IMG/VR virus record: IMGVR_UViG_3300009503_000599
Span: 1 to 21,704 of that record
Origin: a virus
Length of the DNA stretch: 21,704 bases
Strand: one strand, 5' to 3'
Shown: piece after piece, positions 1 to 7,170 of the stretch
How positions within the stretch are numbered: the first letter of the stretch is position 1
How the letters are laid out: each line of letters starts with the position of its first letter
The notes under the pieces: model-generated
What the model was told of the DNA's origin: nothing
Databases searched by the model: none
What the model saw: the letters and a program-made list of their open reading frames with translations, nothing else
Position numbers and translations under genes: made by a program

Positions 1-1692
1 GGCGGCGCGGATATTCCGGATCGCGACAGGCGTGGAGTGTGGGAGCACCTTGCGACTCACATGCAGGATGCCGGCTGGGAGCCTACCGAACTCAAAGACT
101 TCGAGCCGGCGATCGCGATCGGCGGCCGCGAGCTGAAGCGCCTGGACGTCGCGGCGACTGCGGATGAGAACGTCGAGGGTGTCATCCGCGGCATCGCGTC
201 GGTCTACGAGAAGCGCGATCTCAATGGCGACATTGTCGTGAAGGGCGCGTTCACTGAGACCGTGCGCGAACGGCCGGAGGTGCCACTGCTGTGGGAGCAC
301 GACACCAAGTCAGTGATCGGCAAGGCGCACGTCAGAGAAAGCGACGCCGGCCTGGAGCTTGAGGCGAGGCTTGACACTTCGGACGAGACTGCGCTCAAGA
401 TTCTTCGAAAAATTCGTGACGGATACATTCGCGGGCTGTCCATCGGTTACACCGTGGACGACGCGGAATGGGCCGAACTGGACGGCAAGCCAGTTCGGAA
501 GCTGAACAAGGTTTCGGTGTGGGAGGTAAGCGTAGTTACGCTGCCTGCCATGCCGGACGCGCAAATCATCGAAGCGCGATCCGCCGCGATTGCGACGGAT
601 GCGCGCGTGAACGAACGGGAGGGAGTATCAGTGGAGCAGATCGAACAGCTGCGGAATGAATTGCGCGATGAGATCGCCGCGGTGAAGCGCTTCGTCGGCG
701 ATGCGATCGCCGAAGCTAAGCGGGCCGCGGCTCCGCCTCAGCCGGCGCGGCCGGCGAGCATCGGGCGACTGGTCGCCGAGGACCCGAAGGTTCGCGAATT
801 GGCGAGCGCGCCCATCCAGGGGGGAACGCGCGTGCACGTGGGCCGGTTCGAGTTCAAGGCAATCACGCGGCCTTCGGCGGGCACGACGTACGTTCCGACT
901 CAGTTCACGGGCGATGTGATCGGGCGCATGACGACGGTGCGCCGACTGCGCGACGTGATCCCCGTTGCCCGGATGGATAGCGCGGCGATCCAGTTTTTGC
1001 GCCAGAGCGGAGGTACTCTGGCGTCGCCGGTAGCAGAGAATACGGCGAAGCCCGAGTCCAGCTACTCGTATCAGGCAGTAACCGTCGTCGCAGTTACGCT
1101 GGCGCACTATGTGAAGGTGCCGAAGCCGTTCCTGAACGATGTCGCGGCACTTGAGGAGCGGATCCAGAACGAGCTCCTCGAAGGCCTGGCCGATATCGAG
1201 GATTACGAAATTCTGAACGGCGACGGGACGGCTAACCACCTCGAGGGTATCTACCATGCTGCCTCCGATGCCGCGATGACGTATCTGCCGACCGGCGCGA
1301 ACAACATTGACCGGATCGGCGCGATCATGGCGGAACTGGAGGCGCTGGGGTACCGGCCCGACGTGATCGTCATTCATCCGGCGAACTGGCGGCAGCTGAC
1401 GTTGCTGCGTTCCTCGGCGGGCGGGTACTTGCTCGGCGGCCCCATCGAGGCCGGCGAGCTGACCCTGTGGGGCTGCCAGGTGGTGCCAACCCGCGCGATC
1501 ACGCCGGGTACGGTCCTCGTCGGACAAGCGCGCGGTACCGTGGCCCTATACGATCGCGAGGAGTCCGCGGTCCAGGTCAGCAATGTGGACAGCAACGATT
1601 TCACGCAGAATCGCGTGACGCTGCTGGCCGAGGAACGTGTCGCTCTGGCCATTTTCCGGCCCGAGGCGTGGCTGCGCGGCACGTTGTCATAA
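1..1692 (+). CDS. Prohead protease-major capsid protein fusion (5' partial)
   Basis: This single reading frame encodes the HK97-type prohead maturation protease followed by the major capsid protein, which forms the icosahedral shell and is cleaved during head maturation. The frame is open to base 1, so the true start lies upstream; the first candidate start in the window is GTG at 37. The extreme N-terminus (IPDRDR..VWEHLATHMQDAG) resembles a short helical segment often attached to phage protease proteins. Numbering from the GTG, residues about 45-185 are a peptidase S78 domain with the expected His (His88 in LLWEHD) and Ser (Ser135 in RGLSIGY). Residues 199-235 are a short helical delta-like segment, and about 270-551 are the HK97 capsid fold (TTYVPTQF, NGDGTANHLEGI, IFRPEAW). 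Fusions of this kind are known. The protease is needed in far fewer copies than the shell protein, and an internal start at 631 may solve this. Confidence 0.93.
   Translation, partial: GGADIPDRDRRGVWEHLATHMQDAGWEPTELKDFEPAIAIGGRELKRLDVAATADENVEGVIRGIASVYEKRDLNGDIVVKGAFTETVRERPEVPLLWEHDTKSVIGKAHVRESDAGLELEARLDTSDETALKILRKIRDGYIRGLSIGYTVDDAEWAELDGKPVRKLNKVSVWEVSVVTLPAMPDAQIIEARSAAIATDARVNEREGVSVEQIEQLRNELRDEIAAVKRFVGDAIAEAKRAAAPPQPARPASIGRLVAEDPKVRELASAPIQGGTRVHVGRFEFKAITRPSAGTTYVPTQFTGDVIGRMTTVRRLRDVIPVARMDSAAIQFLRQSGGTLASPVAENTAKPESSYSYQAVTVVAVTLAHYVKVPKPFLNDVAALEERIQNELLEGLADIEDYEILNGDGTANHLEGIYHAASDAAMTYLPTGANNIDRIGAIMAELEALGYRPDVIVIHPANWRQLTLLRSSAGGYLLGGPIEAGELTLWGCQVVPTRAITPGTVLVGQARGTVALYDREESAVQVSNVDSNDFTQNRVTLLAEERVALAIFRPEAWLRGTLS
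618..633 (+). promoter_or_regulatory. Internal Shine-Dalgarno and GTG start for free capsid protein
   Basis: GGAGG at 618-622, within a longer GGGAGGGAG run, sits 8 nt before an in-frame GTG at 631. Initiation there would give a 353-aa protein that starts just before the delta-like helix (VEQIEQLRNEL) and contains the whole capsid domain without the protease. The spacing is ideal, and the purine run falls in the linker between the two domains. I infer a nested start that sets the capsid:protease ratio. Confidence 0.6.
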
Positions 1693-1726
1693 TCCGGCGC
1701 GCGGCGCGCGCTGATTGGAGGCGCGA

Positions 1727-2335
1727 ATGGCGGACGTCGTGCGCCAGCGGATCGTGCCGGTATCCCTGGTCCGAGTGGCGGGCCCGGCAGCGGAATTGGT
1801 GAGTGTCGAGCAGGCGAGACTCCACTGCCGGGTCCCCGAGTTGTCGGATCCGGACGAGGACGCGCGCGCGGTAGGGCTGCTGGCGCGATACATCGCTGCG
1901 GCACGCGAGTATGTCGAGGCGGCCACGGGCAGGACCTTCTACCGTACGACATGGCGCGTAATCATCCCGGCGGCTGAGCGCGTCGCGCTACCGCGCGCGA
2001 CGCCGCTACGGAACGTAGCGTCCGTCGAGTGGCGGCCTGACGCGTGGTCGGTATGGCAGCCCCTAACGGAGGGGACGGATTACGCGTTGGACGCCTCGAC
2101 GGTGCCTGGCGCTATCGAGTGCGCGCGAACGTCCGGCGAGCTGCGCGTCGAGTACGACGCCGGCGCGGACGCCGACGCCGAGGCGGAAAGCGCGGCAGTC
2201 CAGGCTGTGCTCCTGATGACCGGCGCGTTGTGGGAGAACCGCGAGGCGGAAACGGTGACCGACCGCGCGGCAGTGGACGCGGCGGCGTTCCGCCATGGCC
2301 TCGACGCATTGATCGGCATGCTGAGGGTAGCGTGA
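1727..2335 (+). CDS. Head-tail connector, gp6-like
   Basis: This 202-aa protein probably forms the connector ring beneath the portal that receives the tail. The N-terminal half has the gp6-like pattern LVSVEQARLHCRV...ARYIAAAREYVEAATGRTFYRTTWRV, in which an initial helix and a helical hairpin precede a conserved Tyr/Val-rich segment. The C-terminal half (ELRVEYDAGAD...AVQAVLLMTGALWENRE) is typical of the long connector form. ATG 1727 is chosen over an upstream TTG at 1715 because GGAGG at 1717-1721 lies 5 nt before it. It follows the capsid gene directly, the usual order, and its stop overlaps the next start (TGATG). Family assignment is by motif reading. Confidence 0.8.
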   Translation: MADVVRQRIVPVSLVRVAGPAAELVSVEQARLHCRVPELSDPDEDARAVGLLARYIAAAREYVEAATGRTFYRTTWRVIIPAAERVALPRATPLRNVASVEWRPDAWSVWQPLTEGTDYALDASTVPGAIECARTSGELRVEYDAGADADAEAESAAVQAVLLMTGALWENREAETVTDRAAVDAAAFRHGLDALIGMLRVA

Positions 2336-2562
2336 TGGCCGGAGATCTGTATGCCGCCGCGGGCGTCGCCCTGGCGGCGGCCTCGATCGTCGGGGCGGCG
2401 ATCGGAACCTACGTGAAGCTCACGGTTCGCTCCGAGTTGTCGGCGTTTAAGGCGGAACTGATCGAATCGCTGGACGGGCGGTTCGTCTCGCGCCGCGAGA
2501 ATGAGGCAGTAGTGGCCGACATATGCCGGCGACTGGACGGGTTGGAGGGGAGGAAGCGATGA
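2335..2562 (+). CDS. Small single-span membrane protein
   Basis: This 75-aa protein has one N-terminal transmembrane helix (about residues 5-27, LYAAAGVALAAASIVGAAIGTYV) followed by a charged, probably coiled-coil tail (SELSAFKAELIESLDGRF). The topology resembles small accessory lysis or membrane proteins of phages, but no family is recognised. Its ATG overlaps the stop of the connector gene (TGATG) and its own stop overlaps the next start (ATGA), so translation is coupled in the late operon. It lies far from the endolysin, so a holin role cannot be assumed. Confidence 0.65.
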   Translation: MAGDLYAAAGVALAAASIVGAAIGTYVKLTVRSELSAFKAELIESLDGRFVSRRENEAVVADICRRLDGLEGRKR

Positions 2563-2900
2563 AGCGAATCATCGAGGCGATTGCGAATTTCTTCCGGCGG
2601 CTATTCGCGCCAGGATGGGCGGAACGGCTTGTCGCCGGCGTGGAGGCGGCCTCGCCGTACATCCGCACGGCGTATGAGTTTGCGTCGGTCGCGGCGGCGA
2701 TGACGCCGACGCGTGCGGACGACGAGTTGCTGGCGCTGGCGGAGAGGTTGGGCGTGCCGAATTTGTGGCGCAGCGAGATCTCGAAAGGTGAGGCGATCGC
2801 GCGCATCGTGTATCTCGCCTTGCGCGAGAAGTACCCGGATGCGACGGAGCGATCGCTGCGGCGCGCGATCGAGATAGCGTACGGCGCAATCAAACCATGA
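2559..2900 (+). CDS. Small hypothetical phage protein
   Basis: This 113-aa protein starts at ATG 2559, after the purine-rich GGAGGGGAGGAAG run and overlapping the previous stop. The N-terminus is an amphipathic basic helix (MKRIIEAIANFFRRLF). The rest is helical, with a pattern (PYIRTAYEFASVAAAM...AIARIVYLALREKYPDATERSLRRAIEIAYG) slightly reminiscent of LL-H-type phage holin/accessory proteins, which likewise end in a conserved amphipathic helix. That similarity is weak and no function is assigned. Its stop overlaps the start of the first glycosyltransferase. Confidence 0.6.
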   Translation: MKRIIEAIANFFRRLFAPGWAERLVAGVEAASPYIRTAYEFASVAAAMTPTRADDELLALAERLGVPNLWRSEISKGEAIARIVYLALREKYPDATERSLRRAIEIAYGAIKP

Positions 2901-3544
2901 GCGAACCGCTCGTATCTGTCGTGCTTGTAACATCGGGCCGGCGCGACATGGTCGCGCGTGCGCTGGAATGCTTCGAGCGCCAAAGTTACGCGACGCGCGA
3001 GCTGGTAATCGTCGACGATCCACAGAATCCATCATTCGACAGGCCAACCGGCCAGCGATACGGGCGATGGCCTGGATCTCTCGGCGCGCGACGGAACGTG
3101 GGCATGGGATGGGCGCGCGGCGACTTAGTCGCGCACTGGGACTCGGACGACTGGTACGGGCCGGGATATCTCGCGCGCATGGTCGAGTTGATCGAATCGC
3201 GACACGCCATGGTTGCCGGCCTGCGCGTAGTGCCCTTCGTGGACCTGAGAACTGGCGAATGGCATCTCTACCGCGGGCCGGACTGGTTCGCGTGCGGCGC
3301 AACCCTGGTCTACCGGCGGCGATGGGCAATGGCGCGACCGTTCCCGCGCGTGGATACGGGCGAGGATGCGGCGCTGTGCTGGACGGCGTGGACGGAACGA
3401 GTGCTGGTCACGGCGGAGGCGGACTGGACGTTCATTGCGACGATCCACGACAGCAACACGTCGCCGCGAGCGGTAGGCGGGCCGAACTGGTCGAAATTGG
3501 ACAGCCGCGAGATACCGAAATGGGCGCGGAAGCTATTTGCATAA
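2897..3544 (+). CDS. Glycosyltransferase family 2 (first of three)
   Basis: This 215-aa protein is a GT-A fold glycosyltransferase, expected to move a sugar from a nucleotide-sugar donor to an unidentified acceptor. It opens with the family-2 nucleotide-binding strand (PLVSVVLVTSGRRDMVARALECFERQS), has VIVDD at 37-41, and carries the metal/nucleotide-binding DxD motif in HWDSDDWYGPGYL (Asp82-Asp85). GEDAALCW near residue 155 is a plausible acceptor-side acid motif. There is no membrane segment, so it should be cytoplasmic. It overlaps both neighbours by a few bases and sits inside the head-tail gene block, which suggests that it modifies a virion component; modification of phage DNA or the host surface is also possible. 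Confidence 0.85.
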   Translation: MSEPLVSVVLVTSGRRDMVARALECFERQSYATRELVIVDDPQNPSFDRPTGQRYGRWPGSLGARRNVGMGWARGDLVAHWDSDDWYGPGYLARMVELIESRHAMVAGLRVVPFVDLRTGEWHLYRGPDWFACGATLVYRRRWAMARPFPRVDTGEDAALCWTAWTERVLVTAEADWTFIATIHDSNTSPRAVGGPNWSKLDSREIPKWARKLFA

Positions 3545-4197
3545 TTCCATCGCGGAAACCCGAGAACGCGCGCGCGTGCGTCGCGAGTATCCGCGCGAGT
3601 GGCTGGCGCGGCGAGATCGCGATCGTGGACGACGGCGCGCGCGAGGGGGCCGGCGATTTGCCCGTTACGTGGCTGGACGGCGTCCGGCCATTCTGCTACG
3701 CGCGGAACGTAAACATAGGGCTGCGGTATGCCGCCGGGCGCGACGTGATCATCATGGGCGACGACGTCGAGGTCATCACGCGAGGCGGGCTGGAGAAACT
3801 TGTCGGTCTCGCGTGCTCCGGTAACTGGGGAGTGCTGGCGGCGGCAGTAATCGGGTCGGTCAAGTGGGGCGCGCAGCGCTGGCGCAGTGGGATGCGTGGA
3901 TGGAGAGTAGTTCGCGATGTGGCGTTTATCTGCGTCGCGCTGCCGGCGCGAACGGTCGCGCGCGTGGGATTGCTCGACGAGCAGTTCGAGGGCGGCTACG
4001 GATTCGATGACACGGATTACTGCGTGCGGATTGCGCGCGCAGGGATGCGATGCGGCGTGACGTACGAAGTGATCGTCCGGCATGTGGCGAACCGGGCGAC
4101 GTACGAACGGCGCATCGAGGACCTCGAAGCCCATGCCCGGATATTCGAACGTAAATGGGGCCGGGCGATGCTGCACGAGGTGATGAATGCGGGCTGA
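3520..4197 (+). CDS. Glycosyltransferase family 2 (second of three)
   Basis: This 225-aa GT-A type glycosyltransferase starts at ATG 3520, inside the end of the previous gene. It has a short N-terminal strand (EAICIIPSRK), AIVDDG at 34-39, the DxD-like motif IIMGDDVEV (Asp81-Asp82), and the late family-2 signature LLDEQFEGGYGFDDTDYCVRIARAG (151-175), in which the acidic cluster supplies the catalytic base. The frame stays open well upstream (to about 2968), but that part is an out-of-frame shadow of the first glycosyltransferase. No good ribosome binding site precedes 3520, so translational coupling is likely. It is probably the partner of the two flanking glycosyltransferases. Confidence 0.82.
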   Translation: MGAEAICIIPSRKPENARACVASIRASGWRGEIAIVDDGAREGAGDLPVTWLDGVRPFCYARNVNIGLRYAAGRDVIIMGDDVEVITRGGLEKLVGLACSGNWGVLAAAVIGSVKWGAQRWRSGMRGWRVVRDVAFICVALPARTVARVGLLDEQFEGGYGFDDTDYCVRIARAGMRCGVTYEVIVRHVANRATYERRIEDLEAHARIFERKWGRAMLHEVMNAG

Positions 4198-4384
4198 GAG
4201 ACTCTCTGCGAACAAAGCTGCCGCGCAGGAACGCGCCTGCTGGATGCGGAAACTGGCGCGACTGCGCCGGCGCGTCGAGGCGGGCGAGATAGCCGCGGCG
4301 GATGCGCTGCGGTATCTCGCGGAGTGGGGAAGCGATAGGGCGCAACGCACGTCGGCGCGGCCCGGCGGACTGGGGCGGCGATGA
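4187..4384 (+). CDS. Small basic helical protein
   Basis: This 65-aa protein is rich in Arg and Ala (AAAQERACWMRKLARLRRRVEAGEIAAADALRYLAEWGSD). It is predicted to be a helical hairpin followed by a disordered basic tail. It overlaps the second glycosyltransferase by 11 bases, and its stop overlaps the start of the third (ATGA). No family is recognised. The tight overlaps are the main reason to accept it. Confidence 0.5.
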   Translation: MRAERLSANKAAAQERACWMRKLARLRRRVEAGEIAAADALRYLAEWGSDRAQRTSARPGGLGRR

Positions 4385-5118
4385 AATTGATCGGGCTGAT
4401 GCGCGTACGCGACGAGGCGCGCTGGATTGCGCGCGCGGTAGCCGCGATGCGCGCAGTCTGCGATGAGGTTCTGGTCCTCGATGATCATTCGCGCGACGAC
4501 ACGCCGCGACTGGCGGCGGAGGCGGGGGCAACCGTGATTGCGTCGCCGTTTCCGGATCGTCTCGACGAAGTGCGCGACAAGAATTACCTCTTAGCACGCG
4601 CCGCCGAACGCGTCGAGGGCGAGACGTGGCTGCTCATGATGGACGGCGACGAGGTACTCGTGCCCGACGCGCGTACGACGATCCGTACGACGATCACGCG
4701 GCGGCTGTCGGCAGTTTACTCCGTTCGGATTCTGTACCTGTGGGACCGCGAGGACCAGATACGGATTGACGGCATCTACGGGCGTTTCCTGCGGCCCTCG
4801 CTGTGGCTCTATCATCCCGGCGATCGCTTCAGGAGCACATGCGCCGGCGGGCTGCACTGCGGGAACGTTCCGCGGCGCGTGAATGGCGCACCTCCGGTTT
4901 GCGCGACGGCGCTGCACTACGGCTATATGTACCGCGAGGACCGGATCAGGAAATTTCATTGGTACCGGCGCGTTGATGGAAACAATCGCATCGAGGATGG
5001 ATACCGCCATATGGTGCTCGGCGATCTGCCGGAGTATCCGGCGACGATGGCGACGCGATGGGCGGGGCCGCTGACTCTGAGGCCACTTGAATGCGTGCTG
5101 GCGAGCTGCGCGAGTTGA
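4381..5118 (+). CDS. Glycosyltransferase family 2 (third of three)
   Basis: This 245-aa protein opens with MKLIGLMRVRDEARWIARAV, the usual start of family-2 enzymes of the type that works on peptides or lipopolysaccharide cores. It continues with EVLVLDDHSRDDT at 29-41 and a DxD motif in LLMMDGDEVLVPDA (Asp88, Asp90). The C-terminal half holds many His, Tyr and Arg residues (ALHYGYMYREDRIRKFHWY), likely lining the acceptor site. It overlaps the head-closure gene by 28 bases, so it is transcribed and probably translated with structural genes. The three glycosyltransferases are clearly different in sequence and are not recent duplicates. Confidence 0.85.
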   Translation: MKLIGLMRVRDEARWIARAVAAMRAVCDEVLVLDDHSRDDTPRLAAEAGATVIASPFPDRLDEVRDKNYLLARAAERVEGETWLLMMDGDEVLVPDARTTIRTTITRRLSAVYSVRILYLWDREDQIRIDGIYGRFLRPSLWLYHPGDRFRSTCAGGLHCGNVPRRVNGAPPVCATALHYGYMYREDRIRKFHWYRRVDGNNRIEDGYRHMVLGDLPEYPATMATRWAGPLTLRPLECVLASCAS

Positions 5119-5405
5119 TCATGATTGAGCGGCGCGGGCCGAGCGCGCCGGACGCCCTGGGCGAGGCGATGCCCGCATGGGAGATGTTCGCGCGCGCGTG
5201 GGCGCGAATTGAGCCAGTGCGCGGGCGTGAGTTCCAGATGCCGGGACAGGAGGCGGCGGAACGGCGCATTGTGCTACGGACGCGAGCAATTGAGGGCGTG
5301 ACTTCCGCGATGCGCGTACGAATGCGCGGGCGAATACTCGACATCGTGAGCGTCGAGGCGGACGCGCGCGGATGGATGGACTTGTACTGTCGCGAGGCGG
5401 AGTGA
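5091..5405 (+). CDS. Head closure / head-tail adaptor protein
   Basis: This 104-aa protein matches the phage head-tail joining family (SPP1 gp16-like head closure). It starts MRAGELRELIMIERRGP, has the aromatic WARIEPVRGREF segment, and ends with the beta strands VRMRGRILDIVSVEADARGWMDLYCREAE, where 'ild I..v.....r...l.l.c.e' is typical. It would form the ring that seals the filled head. In most phages it directly follows the gp6-like connector; here about 2.8 kb with two small genes, three glycosyltransferases and another small ORF is inserted between them. Confidence 0.85.
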   Translation: MRAGELRELIMIERRGPSAPDALGEAMPAWEMFARAWARIEPVRGREFQMPGQEAAERRIVLRTRAIEGVTSAMRVRMRGRILDIVSVEADARGWMDLYCREAE

Positions 5406-5779
5406 TGCCGGCGGAGGAGATCATCCAGGCAAGGCTTACTGGCGACGCGGAACTAACCGCGATCGTGCCGGCAGAACGCATCCGCCTCCGCGGCGACAAC
5501 CGCGGACTGCCGATGCCGTTCGTCGTTCACGGCCCGGTTGTTGATCGGTACGAGCCGGTATTCGACGGAGTCGGCAGGCGCTGGATAGGCGTGTATCAGG
5601 TAAGCGTGTTCGCGAAAACTGCGGCGATCGCGCGCGCGGCGGCGGACCGGATAGTCCAGTTACTCGGCGGACTGCGTGCGGACGGCGTCAACCTCGAGGT
5701 TACAGGCCGGACGTGGTCGTCGGGGAGAGATCCGGAGTTCTACCATCACGTAGCGATCGAGTTGTCGGGAGCGAGTTAG
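5405..5779 (+). CDS. Tail completion protein, DUF3168-like
   Basis: This 124-aa protein starts at ATG 5405, overlapping the previous stop (TGATG); an in-frame start at 5372 would only extend it into the preceding gene. The order of motifs fits DUF3168 tail-completion proteins (gp17-like): EIIQARLTGDAELTAIV, LPMPFVVHGPV, a central WIGVYQVSVFAKT strand, AAADRIVQLLGG, and a final strand FYHHVAIELSG. These proteins join the tail tube to the head-closure ring. It lies before, not after, the gp10-like gene, a minor departure from the commonest order. Confidence 0.75.
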   Translation: MPAEEIIQARLTGDAELTAIVPAERIRLRGDNRGLPMPFVVHGPVVDRYEPVFDGVGRRWIGVYQVSVFAKTAAIARAAADRIVQLLGGLRADGVNLEVTGRTWSSGRDPEFYHHVAIELSGAS

Positions 5780-6189
5780 TGCCGCTGGAATTCAAAGTCG
5801 AAGGCCTCGACGATTTGCGCAAATCGCTGAGCGCGATTCGCGCGATCGGCGGAGACCGGAGGCTGAAACAGATTGCGGAGGAAGGTGCGCGAGTGCTGTA
5901 TCGAAGCATGGTGGACCGTGCGCCGTACAACCCGCGGCGGAAACGTGGCACGCACCTCCGCGATGCGATCTTTATTGGTCTCGGGCCACCTGAATACGCG
6001 AACGTGTTAGTTGGCGTGAACATGCGCAAAGCGCCCCATGCGTGGCTCGTCGAGTACGGTTCTCGGTTCTGGTCCGGGAGACCCTACTTCAGGCCAGCGA
6101 TCGAGCTACTCGGCGACGTCGTCATGGGGATGATTCAACGAGGGGTGGAACAACTCCTCGAGCAAAAATGGGAGGGAAAGAATGGCTGA
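5779..6189 (+). CDS. HK97 gp10-like head-tail/tail assembly protein
   Basis: This 136-aa protein is assigned to the HK97 gp10 family. It begins VPLEFKVEGLDDLRKSLSAI, has ARVLYRSMVDRAPYNPRRKRGTHLRDAI, in which the 'P..TG.Lr.si'-type region is recognisable, then HAWLVEYGSRFWSGRPYFRPAIE, the conserved 'h..fvEfGT....a.PFlrPA' block. GTG 5779 overlaps the preceding TAG, and GGGAGC lies just upstream. Members take part in head-tail joining or tail initiation. Confidence 0.88.
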   Translation: MPLEFKVEGLDDLRKSLSAIRAIGGDRRLKQIAEEGARVLYRSMVDRAPYNPRRKRGTHLRDAIFIGLGPPEYANVLVGVNMRKAPHAWLVEYGSRFWSGRPYFRPAIELLGDVVMGMIQRGVEQLLEQKWEGKNG

Positions 6190-6628
6190 GCTGTTGAGTG
6201 AATTCAAGGTCGGGTATTCTAAGTCCAGCCCGATCACGTGGACGAAAATTCCCGGCTTGCGGAACTGCACGCCGCCCTCCGTGGAGACGGAGGCGGTAGA
6301 CATTACAGCATTCGGCGATCAGTACGCGACGACGCGACCGGGTATGCGGCGATTGCGGGCGATGACGTTTCGCGCGCGTCTCGACCCGGCGGCGACCTGG
6401 TATGACGATCTGCGCGACGGCGTGGAGAGCCAGAGCCTGTACTACTGGCGGCTCGAATATGCGGCGAACGATGAGAGAACGCAGTGGATGGGCATCGAAT
6501 TCCAGGGGCGCGTTGCCTCAGCGAACCCGGTCGGCAACGAACCGGGACGCTTGCTGGAGGTCGAGGTTACCGTGATGCCCGTGCCGCCGATGTATGAAGA
6601 GGGGCCTGGCGCATCAGAGCTTGGATAG
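6182..6628 (+). CDS. Major tail (tube) protein
   Basis: This 148-aa protein starts at ATG 6182 after a good GGGAGGGAAAG site and overlaps the previous gene by 8 bases. Features of short siphovirus tail-tube proteins are visible: WTKIPGLRNCTPPSVETEAVDITAFGDQYATTRPGMRRLRAMTFRARLDPA, in which the 'vei.D.T.f.d..k...pGl.d....f' pattern is the tail-tube signature, and a final EVEVTVMPVPPM strand. It would polymerise into the hollow tail tube. Position before the chaperone and tape measure genes supports the call. Confidence 0.85.
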   Translation: MAELLSEFKVGYSKSSPITWTKIPGLRNCTPPSVETEAVDITAFGDQYATTRPGMRRLRAMTFRARLDPAATWYDDLRDGVESQSLYYWRLEYAANDERTQWMGIEFQGRVASANPVGNEPGRLLEVEVTVMPVPPMYEEGPGASELG

Positions 6629-6631
6629 CGT

Positions 6632-6970
6632 ATGGCGCGAGTGATTGAACCGCGCCCCATCGACGAGGTCGTTCTGCCCCTGCGCAATGGGCGCGAGTGG
6701 AGAATGGTATGCACGTGGGGCACACTGCGCCGGATCGAGCAGCGATTCGGCGCGAACGCATTCCGGCGCGCGCATGAGGGCGGTTTTCACGTCGCCCTCA
6801 TGTCTGCGCTGCTCTATGAGGCGGGCGTCGAGCGCGACATCTCGCTGGAGGAGTTCGAGGAGCTGCTTCCGGCCCCACCGGCCGTAATGGAGGCTGCGGA
6901 AGCCGTACTCCGCGAGGCGGGATTCGAGCCGGGGGAACTGGCAGCGCCGGCCACGGGGCCGGCCCCGTAG
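6632..6970 (+). CDS. Tail assembly chaperone, short (G-like) product
   Basis: This 112-aa protein lies between tail tube and tape measure, where siphoviruses encode tail assembly chaperones that coat the tape measure before tube polymerisation. It begins with a beta-rich part (VVLPLRNGREWRMVCTWGTLRRIEQRFG) and continues with helical segments ending in a low-complexity Pro/Gly/Ala tail. Such a flexible tail, ending shortly after a G-run, is where ribosomes usually shift into the T frame. The ribosome binding site is weak (GGATAGCGT), so coupling to the tail-tube gene is likely. Confidence 0.75.
   Translation: MARVIEPRPIDEVVLPLRNGREWRMVCTWGTLRRIEQRFGANAFRRAHEGGFHVALMSALLYEAGVERDISLEEFEELLPAPPAVMEAAEAVLREAGFEPGELAAPATGPAP
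6931..6937 (+). other. Candidate -1 ribosomal slippery site
   Basis: G GGG GAA in the upstream frame (codons GGG 6932-6934, GAA 6935-6937). The P-site tRNA re-pairs perfectly after a -1 slip, while the A-site codon would re-pair imperfectly on GGA, so it is not a textbook heptamer. It lies about 33 bases before the short-product stop, and the following CGCCGGCCACGGGGCCGGCC can fold. No better heptamer is seen in the overlap. Confidence 0.4.
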
Positions 6971-7167
6971 ACCCGGACGCTTGGCTCGAGCTGTGGGCGA
7001 TCGGCCGCGTAGTGATGGGGTTGTCGAACGAAGAGTTCTGGGAACTCACGCCTCGTGAGTTTCGCGCGCTGGCGCGACGCGCAGCCGGCCAGCCGGCTAG
7101 TGAGCGGCGCGGCGCGCTGGAGGCGATCCGTGCCCTACGCGCTGCCGGCGTGCTCGTGAGGAAGTAG
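6934..7167 (+). CDS. Tail assembly chaperone extension (T-like), read by -1 frameshift
   Basis: The -1 frame relative to the short chaperone is open from before 6931 to TAG 7165-7167 and encodes 77 aa downstream of the proposed slip. The sequence DAWLELWAIGRVVMGLSNEEFWELTPREFRALARR closely resembles the small TAC_6-type chaperone of gene transfer agents, whose hallmark is 'g...FW.LTP.E'. The domain starts upstream of any usable start codon: GTG 7012 and ATG 7015 lie within it and lack a ribosome binding site. A programmed -1 shift fusing it to the preceding protein (about 178 aa in all) is therefore the simplest reading. The exact slip site is inferred. Confidence 0.65.
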   Translation, partial: GTGSAGHGAGPVDPDAWLELWAIGRVVMGLSNEEFWELTPREFRALARRAAGQPASERRGALEAIRALRAAGVLVRK

Positions 7168-7170
7168 GCC

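Noticed and set aside
628-1527. Minus-strand frame of 299 codons
   Set aside because: It is antisense to the capsid domain and shows shadow-type composition.
3310-4488. Long minus-strand frame of 392 codons
   Set aside because: It is antisense to the glycosyltransferases, Arg/Pro-rich and without motifs.
7012-7167. Independent small gene for the second chaperone domain
   Set aside because: GTG 7012 and ATG 7015 lack ribosome binding sites and would cut off the conserved WLELWAIGRVV part of the domain.
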